A stretch of DNA of 10,354 nucleotides from Acropora yongei (GCA_014634225.1 BLFN01000844.1:4610234-4620587), one strand, 5' to 3'. Shown: positions 1 through 7,549, numbered from the stretch's first letter. The notes: generated by a model not told the origin, from the letters alone. Translations and numbers: made by a program.

Positions 1-100
1 AATAATTTCAAAGCGAAAAATAATGATGGTTATAAACACATGGCTATCAATTCAAATCACAAATCAGCTCTGGGTGAAGAGTAAAAAAACTCTCAAGCAA

Positions 101-175
101 CAGCCCAGGATTGGAACTCGACACACATCGGGAGAAGAGCGACAGCGATGACGACTGACCTATCCGTGCCTTCAG
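101..175 (-). repeat. Degenerate tRNA-like retroposon fragment
   Basis: Read on the minus strand, this stretch has an A-box-like TAGGTCAGTCGT (151-162) followed about 32 bases later by a B-box-like AGTTCCAATCC (108-118), the spacing of an internal RNA polymerase III promoter. Both boxes carry mismatches to consensus. A run of T follows on the same strand, from the A run at 83-89. The segment between the boxes resembles the one at 3826-3856, including a shared CCGATGTG before the B box, so both may come from one tRNA-derived SINE superfamily. No cloverleaf can be drawn, so it is not a working tRNA gene. The outer ends are not defined. Confidence 0.35.
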
Positions 176-189
176 AGTCAGACCCGGAT

Positions 190-848
190 TCTAGGAATAT
201 ATTTTAATTTCATCCAGCAAGATTCTCGGTCCACCAAGCTTATACTGGGTATATATATTTTTCGTCAGGCGACATTTTATTTAATGAAGGTGCATAGAAC
301 GAGTTTCTTTTTACGATGGTGCGCTCAGGGAATGCTTCATGTCCTTGTCATAAAATATTCTTTTGCATTGCCAAGAAGAAAGCTCAGCTCTAAAATGTAC
401 TTCGTTTTGATTGAGGCGGCCTTCCTGGAAAGAGCAGCAAAGTTTTCAAGTTGTTCAGTTATTTTAATAACAGTTGCCTGGATATAGAAAGATTTTTAAT
501 GAATATGACATTTCAGTTGATAATGTAACAATGTTTGAAGAATCACGAAATTCAAGCCCCAAGAAAAAACATTTGGATATAAGAATTACACAGATTTAAC
601 AACATTTCAAGATTTTATTGACCCACATTACATAAACAAATCCTATCATGTTTTCTAGTGCAATTTAAATTTAAGGTGACCTTTCAAGATTATCCACAAA
701 TTTCGTGCGAAACTTGTTGCTACAAATACAAACACCAGACCAATTACAGAATATTTTTATGAGTAATACACAATGTTCCGCAGAAAAGCTATATTCCCTA
801 TTACATGAAGGCGTCCTCACAGTACCCCTGTAGTTGATATGATTTGCA
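190..848. other. AT-rich stretch without recognisable features
   Basis: I see no supported gene, RNA or element here. The longest reading frames are 67-68 codons, with no recognisable domain and no plausible splice context. The sequence is AT-rich and otherwise unremarkable. Confidence 0.6.
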
Positions 849-860
849 CGCGCATGCGCG
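849..860. promoter_or_regulatory. NRF-1-type palindrome, possible promoter element
   Basis: CGCGCATGCGCG is a perfect 12-bp palindrome and matches the NRF-1 consensus YGCGCAYGCGCR. It stands alone in an AT-rich background. Forty bases downstream is ATG at 901, which opens only a 9-codon frame. That frame contains a consensus-like splice donor, GTATGT, at 916-921, so a very short first exon is conceivable. No downstream exon could be linked. The motif match is direct; function as a promoter is inference, and alternating purine-pyrimidine CG/CA words also arise by chance or as microsatellite remnants. Confidence 0.35.
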
Positions 861-936
861 CTAGGAGTCGAGAGCACGAGGTGAAAAGAGAAGAAAAAGA
901 ATGTCGGCCATGCTTGTATGTTTCGTGTGAAACAGT

Positions 937-1344
937 GGAATCCGATAGAAGATGGAGCAATTTCATGTTTTAGTGGACAAAAATCTGTACCAGAATTATT
1001 TTAAATATTTTACAGTCATTTTTACATTTTTTTAAAGCTAAATACATAAATAATTCTCTGAAATAACACCGAAAAATAATTTCCCACGGGAACGAGAGAA
1101 AATAAATTTCAAAGTTTAGTGATTTTGTGGAAACACAGGCAAAATTCCATCATCAGTTTCATTTCACCAAAACTTTTAAGCGTTTCATACGAAGTTCAAC
1201 ATTCGTTTTCGACGTTTGGTGTTGCTAGAAATGACTTGTTTTGAGAAGATAATTAAAAGAGCCCTACAGAAGTTTGCAATACAATGTAAATAATCTTGGT
1301 ACAAGATTTTTGTCCACTCTTTACTCCAACGTCTGGCGGATTCC
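937..1344. repeat. Inverted duplication with about 60-70 bp arms
   Basis: The left arm (937-1005) and the reverse complement of the right arm (1286-1344) share GGAATCCG at the outer end. They also share a nearly identical inner block, AGTGGACAAAAATCTGTACC against the same word with one extra T, and then a matching TTATTTA-like tail. The left arm has about ten extra bases near 962-971. The spacer of about 280 bases shows no clear pairing. It may be a fold-back element, a decayed MITE or a local inverted duplication. I see no target-site duplication. A 74-codon minus-strand frame crosses the right arm, but it matches no family I know and is interrupted in the left-arm copy. Confidence 0.5.
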
Positions 1345-1574
1345 GTCTTAAACCGTCGTTGTGTTGAAATCTTGTCGTTTTTTATGAAACTTAGACATTC
1401 GGAACACATAACATTCTACAAAAAAAGTAAAAAAAGTTTTTGTATAAGAATTTTTGCGTATTCAGTACTAACAATGAAAGCTTATTTTAATTTTTTGAAA
1501 GACAGGGAATCATTCCTTTACTTGGTCGCAATCTTGGAATCTGAAAACTGTCAATTCTGTCTAGTTGTGCCTTT

Positions 1575-1674
1575 TCAAAGATGGCGGTCACATCTATGGC
1601 CTTGATGCATCCGATTACTTTGTTGAATGGACAAATAGCGTCCTCAAATAATCTAACAGCGGCCATCTTTGATT
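1575..1674. repeat. Short inverted repeat carrying ATGGC motifs
   Basis: TCAAAGATGGCGGT near the left end and the reverse complement TCAAAGATGGCCGC near the right end form a short, nearly perfect inverted repeat around about 70 bases. The core AAGATGGCGG resembles the YY1 promoter motif AAnATGGCGGC. Outside the core the arms diverge quickly. This could be a decayed MITE or a chance arrangement of two motif copies. A 68-codon minus-strand frame covers it, with no recognised domain. Confidence 0.3.
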
Positions 1675-1699
1675 GTTCCGTATTAAGCGACACTTTTGG

Positions 1700-2008
1700 A
1701 GCTTACGGAAGAAATGAACAAAACAAAATAAATTAATGCTCACTATGCCTGACACATTGAAAGCACCAATTATTTCTTCATGTTCTTAATTCTCCTGGCT
1801 TCTGCGTCCAGCTCTCGCTACCAACTGTGTGTATCTCGAACTTCACTGATGATGTGCCCCGCTCTCTTCAGCGCCTATACAAGAAAGAAAGAAAGAGGGG
1901 CAAAAATACATTACTGTTAAATTAAGCAAGAAAATGCTATGCTAGAACGATATAAATCAAGCTGGTATGAACAAAAGATACACTGTGCTTTGAAAATGTA
2001 TCTTTGCT
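1700..2008. other. Plain AT-rich sequence with a short GAAA microsatellite
   Basis: A short GAAA run lies at 1881-1900. Nothing else is recognised in this stretch. Confidence 0.55.
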
Positions 2009-2124
2009 CATCATTGTCGTCGTCATCATCTGCGCCATCGTGAAATCATCGCCTTCGTCATCATCGACATTTTCCTAACTACTGTCAACGTCATTCATTG
2101 TCATCAATCACAATCATCGCCATA
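2009..2124. repeat. Degenerate CAT/CGT trinucleotide microsatellite
   Basis: The words CATCAT, GTCGTC and ATCGCC recur with interruptions over about 115 bases. This is the opposite-strand counterpart in composition of the GAT tract at 4940-5010. It appears to be an old, interrupted trinucleotide repeat. Confidence 0.75.
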
Positions 2125-2130
2125 ATGAAT

Positions 2131-2170
2131 AACAAAAACAACAACAACAATAATAATAACAACAATACAA
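2131..2170. repeat. AAC/AAT microsatellite
   Basis: About 40 bases of AAC units pass into AAT units and back to AAC, directly after the CAT/CGT tract. Confidence 0.8.
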
Positions 2171-2185
2171 TCCTCTCCAGGACGA

Positions 2186-2207
2186 CGCATTTATTGCGCA
2201 TTTATTG
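2186..2207. repeat. Exact 11-bp tandem duplication
   Basis: CGCATTTATTG occurs twice, head to tail, without mismatch. It is most simply a small slippage duplication. Confidence 0.8.
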
Positions 2208-2307
2208 AGTACGTTCCTATCCATCAAACAAAAAAAAAACACCCGGTACCTCGTGGCCAAGGAATGGCCCCGGTTTTAGGATAATGTAGATAGCAATTAA
2301 TACCACT

Positions 2308-2349
2308 GATGATGATGATGATAATGATAATAATAATTATTATAATCAT
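2308..2349. repeat. GAT/AAT microsatellite
   Basis: GAT units pass into AAT units and then into a short AT-rich inverted stretch (AATAATAATTATTATAATC). Confidence 0.8.
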
Positions 2350-2680
2350 GATTTACTAGAAGTACATCCACGTGGTGACTCTTCGCCTTCTAAATCTAAA
2401 TGAAACAATACAATAAAGCGGCCTCAGGTCAATATATTAATCACCTGAAAAGAAACTAAGCACAATTTAAATACCCACCCACTCACTGAAATGTAAATAA
2501 GTAATATAAGGAAGAAAACTGAATGAACAATCAATCCAAGCGAGCTTTAGCTCTAAAAGTCAGTGAATGAATAAAAGGCCTATGGGAGCTAATATCACTA
2601 ATAATACATGGTTACATAAAATGATCTTGCAACCAAGTCTTGAAAAGGCGTAGACCTTCAAAAATGATGCACAGGAAGAC
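2350..2680. other. AT-rich stretch without recognisable features
   Basis: No gene, RNA or repeat structure is supported. A 69-codon minus-strand frame at 2560-2769 runs into the palindrome arm and has no recognised domain. Confidence 0.55.
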
Positions 2681-2693
2681 CTTAAATTGTAAG

Positions 2694-2731
2694 TAAAGGA
2701 GATTAGTTTCTGAAGAAACTGTGGTGCTGCG

Positions 2732-2770
<39 letters not shown>

Positions 2771-2771
2771 G

Positions 2772-2812
<41 letters not shown>

Positions 2813-2857
2813 AGCTGACGTTTCGAGCGTTAGCCACTAACGCTCGAAACGTCAGCT

Positions 2858-2898
<41 letters not shown>

Positions 2899-2917
2899 CG
2901 TTGATAAACCAAATTTT
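2694..2917. mobile_element. Palindromic Penelope-like retroelement terminal fragment
   Basis: A 13-bp direct repeat, CTTAAATTGTAAG, at 2681-2693 and 2918-2930 flanks this insert, as expected for a target-site duplication. The insert has a 58-base unpaired lead that includes the small palindrome AGTTTCTGAAGAAACT (2705-2720). It then has a perfect inverted repeat, with arms at 2752-2833 and 2837-2918 and only CCA between them. At the tip, both strands read CTAACGCTCGAAACGTCAGC. I recall this as the 3' half of the hammerhead-ribozyme segment in Penelope-like element terminal repeats, namely the stem II half GCTC, the core GAAA and the cleavage triplet GTC. The other core half, CTGANGA, is absent on both strands, so self-cleavage is not expected. 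No reverse transcriptase or GIY-YIG endonuclease sequence is present. The family assignment rests on memory; the palindrome and direct repeats are seen directly. Confidence 0.65.
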
Positions 2918-2918
2918 C
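2752..2918. repeat. Perfect 82-bp-arm palindrome, 3-bp spacer
   Basis: I compared the two arms base by base and found no mismatch over 82 bp. RNA from either strand would fold into one long uninterrupted hairpin, and the DNA could extrude as a cruciform. Perfect arms in otherwise decayed surroundings imply recent formation or ongoing sequence correction. Confidence 0.95.
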
Positions 2919-2990
2919 TTAAATTGTAAGAACTAACTTTATGTAATGTTAACTTAAGATACTCTGAGGAGCTGATCAAGTCTTAACTTC

Positions 2991-3046
2991 CTATTGGCTG
3001 GAAAATAAAGGTGGAAATGGGCGTGGAAACTTTGAACCAATCAGCG
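2991..3046. promoter_or_regulatory. CCAAT / GC-box cluster, possible promoter
   Basis: An inverted CCAAT box (ATTGG, 2993-2997), a KLF/GC-type box GGGCGTGG (3019-3026) and a direct CCAAT box in ACCAATCAG (3037-3041) lie within 56 bases. About 210 bases downstream is an ATG at 3254 in strong start context (AAAATGG). Promoter function is inference. The same words occur inside dispersed repeats, and no transcript can be traced from here. Confidence 0.3.
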
Positions 3047-3253
3047 ATCCTAAAGAGAAACCCTGCGTGAACTCGGGCTTCCTCGCGATGTTTACAAGCA
3101 AACTCGACTACCTTCAATCGATTTCCTTAAAGTAACGAAATACGACTTTATAACCTTGCCTGCGAGAAATGAGAAAATTAGTCAGCGTGTTTTTTCACCG
3201 TAATAAACTTAAGCCAAAAAATTACACAAAAAAATAATAAAGAAATAAAAAAA

Positions 3254-3316
3254 ATGGCGGAACATTATTTACGCCTTATCCAAGTGAAACTACCTGGAAT
3301 AATATGGAGATATTGA
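3254..3316 (+). other. ATG in good context opening a 20-codon frame (uncertain)
   Basis: The frame starts AAAATGGCGGAA, with A at -3 and G at +4, and reads MAEHYLRLIQVKLPGIIWRY before TGA. A possible donor, CAAGTGAAA, follows codon 10. A clean polypyrimidine tract ending in GTCAG lies at 3480-3505, which could act as an acceptor. Splicing those two sites keeps frame but reaches a stop about 20 codons later. ATGGCGG is also a word common to repeats in this window, so a chance or repeat-derived origin is as likely as a first exon. Confidence 0.15.
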
Positions 3317-3595
3317 ATTGTGCAGGTGATAATTCAGCAGGAATTTCTGGTAGCGATCTTCATGGTCTTTCAGTATAAAGCTTCGAGGAAGATTGTTTGA
3401 CGACAGAGAGGAAAACACCATTTTAAATAAAAGGTTGGGTTACTAAGAGCTTTGTAGGAGAATTGGCATCAAAGGGGCGCCCTTTCTCCCCCCTTCCTCT
3501 GTCAGAGCCCCATTATATGGGTATTAGAAGCCACCCTTCCCCTTAGGTCTTCGCTTCACTGCTATTAAAGCCACCGACCAAAGTTGAAATAAATG
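3317..3595. other. No gene seen; contains a C/T-rich tract
   Basis: The only notable structure is the 21-base polypyrimidine run at 3480-3500, followed by GTCAG. If read from the minus strand it may instead be the unique 3' body of the tRNA-like fragment at 3596-3675. Confidence 0.4.
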
Positions 3596-3675
3596 TTGGT
3601 TTTCCGAGGATTTGAAATGGGGACCTCAGTTTTGACGCTCGCGCACGAACCAACTTAGCTACATCGAAAAACAAA
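3596..3675 (-). repeat. tRNA-derived SINE head, tRNA-Lys-like
   Basis: On the minus strand, TAGCTAAGTTGG (3650-3661) fits the A-box consensus TRGYNNARNNGG exactly. ATTTCAAATCC (3608-3618) is a B box with about three changes from GGTTCGAATCC. The order and spacing follow a tRNA, with sequence resembling the D arm, anticodon arm and T arm of tRNA-Lys. The stems no longer pair well, so this is a SINE-type derivative rather than a tRNA gene. Its 3' end lies toward lower coordinates and was not delimited. It faces the second tRNA-derived fragment at 3800-3932. Confidence 0.55.
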
Positions 3676-3799
3676 CCATCTTGAAAAAATTTGAATATAT
3701 GAATGACACTAGGATTCCACGCTAACTCAAATTAGATCATTTCACGTTGTTAGGAAAAGAACGACGAAATCCAAAACGCATGTGGGGGTATCGGGAGAA

Positions 3800-3932
3800 G
3801 TGTTGCCGCCCTATTGCTAGCACTTACCTTCCACCGATGTGGCCTGGGTTCGATTCACGACTCGACGCGAATTGTGCGTTGGTTCTCTGCTCAGAGAGTC
3901 CCTCCCCTCCCCCGGGTACTCATTATGGCATG
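3800..3932 (+). repeat. tRNA-derived SINE-like fragment
   Basis: GGTTCGATTC at 3847-3856 is an exact B box. Upstream, the stretch around GCTAGCAC is where the A box should be, but it is degenerate. Downstream, a 6-bp hairpin, TCTCTG-CT-CAGAGA (3884-3897), is followed by a pyrimidine-rich stretch and CCCGGGTACT. I recall a common coral repeat with this order: tRNA-like head, TTGGTTCTCTGCTC, then CCGGGTACTC. This copy seems to be the front part, interrupted at or just before the fold-back element starting at 3943. Confidence 0.5.
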
Positions 3933-3942
3933 CCTAACATTA

Positions 3943-4824
3943 CAAATGTACATTGAGTTTGAAATCACCTATCTAGTTTTAGTATATGAGTTTAAGAAAT
4001 AACTGCATGATAAAACTGTCATCCGAGATACGAAATTACTTGTCGACAATGCAAAGCACTCAAGCGAGATTAGAAATCACCCTTCGAGAATGAAAAATCA
4101 TGAATTGAGAATAACGATGATGCAGCGATTTACCGAGAAATCTACATCATACGACGAGAATAAGAAGCCTTTAGGTGAGAATGAGACATCATCAATCTAG
4201 TCTTTTCCTGAGCCGGTAAGCGCCAGCTAGTCAGTGGAGTGAAGTAGTTATGTGGTGTATGGTGGCACAAATTGTACCGTATACATTTAATACTTTCCTT
4301 TCTAATTATACTTAGGCTTATTTCATCGCTTATTATTGAAGCGTCTCAAGCGAGCGAAGCACCTCTAACAAGCAAAGCAACTCAAGCACCTCAAGCTAGT
4401 AAAGCACCTCAGTAGGTAAAGTAAGCGTAAGTATAAGAAGAAAGGAAACTATTAAACGTATACAGTACAATATATGTCCCCATACACCACGTAACTACTT
4501 CACTCCACTGACTAGCTGGTGCTCACCGGCTCAGAAAAAAAAAACTTGTGTGATCATTTCTCATTCTTACCGAACGATTTCTTATGATGTAGATTTCTCG
4601 GTATATTGCTGCATCATCGTTGTTCTCAATTCATGGTTTCTCATTCTCAAAGGGTGATTTCTAATCTCGCATGAGTGCTCTTCATTCTCGACAAGTAATT
4701 TCGAATCTCGTTTGACAGTTTTTCATTCTTGTATAGTGATTGCCATTTCTCATGCAGTAATTCCTCAGACTCACATATCGACTAGTAAAACTCGATAAGT
4801 GACTTCGAACTCAACGTACCTTTG
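3943..4824. mobile_element. Large fold-back element with tandem-repeat arms
   Basis: An imperfect inverted repeat spans about 880 bases. Its left arm is about 3943-4320, its right arm about 4422-4824, and a loop of about 100 bases lies between. The best-conserved block pairs 4208-4262 with 4480-4534 at 52 of 55 positions. Toward the ends, the arms consist of degenerate units of about 21-22 bp around GAGAATGAGAAATCAC, roughly eight to eleven per arm. The left arm lacks about 27 bases near 4011 that the right arm keeps. The layout resembles fold-back (Galileo-like) transposons, whose long inverted ends carry internal tandem repeats. No transposase and no clear target-site duplication are visible. 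Divergence between arms indicates age. Confidence 0.75.
4357..4410. repeat. AAGCACCTC micro-repeat in fold-back loop
   Basis: AAGCACCTC occurs at 4357-4365, 4384-4392 and 4402-4410, mixed with related words such as AAGCAAAGC. It forms the unpaired centre of the fold-back element. Confidence 0.6.
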
Positions 4825-4939
4825 TCCGCTTTTCAATTTTCACCAGAAACCAACGTTTAATCTTTCGTTATTTTATCTGCTTTGTAGTTTTGCGAATTTG
4901 TTGAGCACTGTGTCCCACAGAATGACGCCAATAACCAAC

Positions 4940-5010
4940 GATGGTGACGACGATAATGATGATTATGAAGATGATGATGACGTCAATGGTGACGATGACG
5001 ATGATAAAGA
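4940..5010. repeat. GAT/GAC trinucleotide microsatellite
   Basis: Interrupted GAT and GAC units run for about 70 bases. In one frame they translate as a long aspartate run at the end of a 71-codon frame starting at 4799, whose upstream part lies in the fold-back arm. That frame is a product of the repeat and I do not call it a gene. Confidence 0.8.
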
Positions 5011-5089
5011 TTAACATCAATCAAGAGAATATGAGGAAGAGAGCAAATCCCAGTGCTCTAAAAGTATTTTCAATGTATTTCTAGATCTC

Positions 5090-5215
5090 GCGTCCTGGAG
5101 TACTCGCGCCACGCGTGGAAGTTAGCTTTAACATCGCCCCTATGACATCGCACTGGTCCACGTCGACATAGCCTCTAGACGCACCGTGGACGGACCAATC
5201 AGCCGCGTGACCCAG
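5090..5215. promoter_or_regulatory. CpG-rich patch with CCAAT box, possible promoter
   Basis: About 16 CpG dinucleotides lie in 125 bases, against an AT-rich background. The patch includes CACGCGTGG, TCCACGTCGAC, a CCAAT box in ACCAATCAGC (5195-5199) and CGCGTGACC. A short inverted pair, GGTCCACG and CCGTGGAC, brackets its second half. It may be a small promoter, an unmethylated remnant, or part of a dispersed repeat. No gene start is evident on either side. Confidence 0.3.
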
Positions 5216-5269
5216 TACTAACATTGAGTTGCAAATATTATCACTACTAGAGAACCATACACCTTATTC

Positions 5270-5418
5270 CAAAATGGCGGCCAATATATTAATTAGCCTT
5301 CATCGCCTCGTCAACATGTACAAAAACAAAATAATTTTGAAGTGAAAATGAGGCGAAGAGGGCTAACTAACATGCAAACAAAAGAATAATTTATTGGCCG
5401 CCATTTTGGAATAAGTTG
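5270..5418. mobile_element. TA-flanked MITE, family A, copy 1
   Basis: The terminal inverted repeats pair CACCTTATTCCAAAATGGCG with its near-identical counterpart at the right end. The right arm (5350-5418) is complete, while the left arm (5270-5309) lacks about 20-25 internal bases. TA lies directly outside each end (5268-5269 and 5419-5420), as expected for insertion by a Tc1/mariner-type transposase. At 149 bp there is no room for a transposase, so it is non-autonomous. The ends carry AAAATGGCGGCC, matching the YY1-type motif AAnATGGCGGC. The same family recurs at 7597-7775. Confidence 0.8.
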
Positions 5419-5423
5419 TATGG

Positions 5424-6534
5424 ATGGGGAATTCGCTCTTACCTCATATTCTCTTATATCAATATAACAAATGGCTGACACCCGAGTCCGTCAACCCCTG
5501 CAATAAAAGAGGCTGTCACTAACGACATTGTCTGTGGTATTGAAATCTGAACAAAAAGCGCCTTTATGAATAAGAGACTTCACTGAAGAACTGGAGACAT
5601 GCACTTAGGTAAAACAACGTCCACCAATTTCTTGCACGTACAAAGAGAAGCTCGTAAACTCCTCTTGCCTACCAATGGGAAATTGCATTACTCTGGCTAA
5701 AACTTGACGATATCACGATCTAACTCAGCAATGAAGAACTTCTCGGTGGAGAAGCGATGATTTGACCGACAGTTTCTTTACAAAGTAGACCCTTCAAACT
5801 TGTAAAATGGCCTAAAAAGAATACAAACTCGAGCTACTTTCACGCGACTTCGCACCTTTGCGTGTTTAGGTTTAGGTAAAAGGAAACGACAACGGGAATA
5901 TGTACGCGATTGCAAACTATTTTTAACAATAGTGAGTGACAAATGATAAAATAAATTAACACTACAAGCCGGAGCGGTTCACTGATTGCAATTTTACCTG
6001 ACTGAATGCATGTTGCAAAATGCACTGCATCTCCTCAGGGACGAGCTCTACAGAGCGGAGACTGGGTTCCTCGAGGCTACGGATTTATCTCTTGACTAGA
6101 AGCTCAAATGAAATCTCATGCACAAAAAGGGCCGGTGGTGGGGACCCTACAAATCAAGGGAGCAAAATTGTATGAGATATAGAGCACATCTTCTACATGG
6201 GCACACCCAAATGTGCTTTATGACGACAGAAAGGTGCGAAATATTTATTTAAAGTCGTCCAATACTGGAGTTAATCGGATTGCTCAAGTTTTTTTGTGTT
6301 TTATTTAAAGTGAAAAATTTTAGTTTGTTGGCTCCATAATTGGTTGACAATACTCGACACACGTCAGCTGTTTCCGAATCCGACGAAAGCCCGAAGAATA
6401 CTAAACAGAGCCCGAAGTACTGTATGTCCACGAACGTCTCCTAGGTCTGCTAGTTTGTCGAGAACATACAGATCACGTTTGACAATTCGACGAAGTACTA
6501 TGAAGATACATAATTAAGAATTGCTTTCCGAGGG
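5424..6534. other. Long stretch without recognisable features
   Basis: Over 1.1 kb I find no gene, RNA, microsatellite or strong inverted repeat. The longest frames are 60-61 codons on the minus strand and have no recognised domain. It may be ordinary intergenic or intronic sequence. Confidence 0.55.
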
Positions 6535-7069
6535 GGGTGAATAGGGGTCAGCAAATCCGTCGATCCGTCCGAATTTTTCGCAAATCGGCAGATATTTTTA
6601 GAAAAAGCCGAATCCGCTGTTAGAAAAGTGAGCACCTAAGAACATGCAGTAACTTCACTGACGTTGAAGAAATACCTGTCAGGAAATTAGCCTACTGTTT
6701 ATCCGCACTTGGCGCCCAAATGGGGTAGTCCTTCAGCAGCAGTTGAATTCGTCATGGAAAGTTTTGATTGACGTCCAACAAAATTTTCTTTTTTAATATG
6801 AAAAAATGTCGCTGAGGGGCCCGTGTTACTGATAACCGGTGTAACCTAGTCTATTCCTAAGGTCAGGCAGAAAAAAATTGAAACACACCTCTATGTTAAC
6901 TTCCGTGATCTGCACTTCAGAGCAAAATCCATAATCCACGCTGAAATATTGAACAAAGCCGTGATCCGCTGAGCGTTCAAAATCTGCTAATCCGCAAAAT
7001 GTGTCCTCAAAATCCGAAATCCAAGTAGTTCTTTTAACCAAATCCGCCGATCAGCGAGCCTATTCACCC
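6535..7069. repeat. AATCCGC-rich block between 11-bp inverted repeats
   Basis: GGGTGAATAGG (6535-6545) and its exact reverse complement (7059-7069) bracket 535 bases. Just inside each end lies AAATCCGTCGATC or AAATCCGCCGATC. The words AATCCGC and GATCCGC recur several times between them, for example near 6611, 6963, 6987 and 7042, and once more outside the block at 7583. The pattern suggests a non-autonomous element or the remnant of a satellite-like repeat. No matching target-site duplication was seen. A 71-codon minus-strand frame inside it is explained by the repeated word. Confidence 0.4.
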
Positions 7070-7331
7070 ATCTTCTGTCCGTAATGTGGCATTTCTTACA
7101 ATGATGAGAATATGAGCATATCCGTTGTGGCCAGTCCTTCAATTGCCTCCATAATTTCTAATGTCCGCCCAAACACGTCATGAAAAATGTAATGTAGCTC
7201 CACCACAACTGTAAATTCAAAAGATCTGTAGTGAGAGACACATAAACACATGTAAGGATAAATTTCGAGAGACCAGAAACAGTCTGTGATGGGAATGAAA
7301 GAACAGATAGCCCTAGCCTTGTTAACAACAG

Positions 7332-7549
7332 AAGCTACAAGTCACAAGGACCAGTAAAAATAGAGGTCTGGAAAAGATACAGGATTACTCTAGAGACCCT
7401 GTGCCTCTCCAGAAGCAGTATGAGATTTGAGAACAAAGCTACAGATAATACAACACCAACAATACCCCTGTTAATCCTGGTAACGATAGAGGCTTCAGCT
7501 CATAGGGACCAGTAAAAATAGAGGTCTGGGAAACTTACAGCATTACCCC
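7332..7549. repeat. Degenerate direct repeat, 158-bp period
   Basis: Two copies, at 7332-7390 and 7490-7549, share an exact 24-base core starting GGACCAGTAAAAATAGAGGT (7348-7371 and 7506-7529). They have matching but diverged flanks, AAGCTACAAG against AGGCTTCAGC upstream and AGGATTACTC against AGCATTACCC downstream. The spacing is 158 bases. Weaker similarity seems to continue upstream of the first copy, so this may be two units of a decayed minisatellite. Confidence 0.65.

Noticed and set aside
1185..1409. 74-codon minus-strand frame
   Set aside because: It overlaps the right arm of the inverted duplication. The matching left-arm copy has a stop in the same frame, and no protein family is recognisable.
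2245..2280. GGCC-rich hairpin around CGTGGCCAAGGAATGGCCCC
   Set aside because: The pairing is short and imperfect and shows no relation to other features.
2009..2349. CRISPR-like or regulatory repeat array
   Set aside because: The repeats are interrupted trinucleotide microsatellites with no spacers and no associated genes, in what appears to be eukaryotic DNA.
2838..2857. Active hammerhead ribozyme at the palindrome tip
   Set aside because: Only the GAAA/GTC half is present on either strand; the CTGANGA core half is missing.
3596..3675. Functional tRNA gene on the minus strand
   Set aside because: The A box is good, but the B box is degraded and the stems do not pair, so it is treated as a SINE head.
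4799..5014. 71-codon frame ending in a long aspartate run
   Set aside because: The acidic run is the translated GAT/GAC microsatellite, and the start lies in the end of the fold-back arm. There is no domain or supporting context.
6826..7041. 71-codon minus-strand frame with repeated ADFE-like words
   Set aside because: The repetition follows from the AATCCGC-type DNA word, not from a protein repeat.
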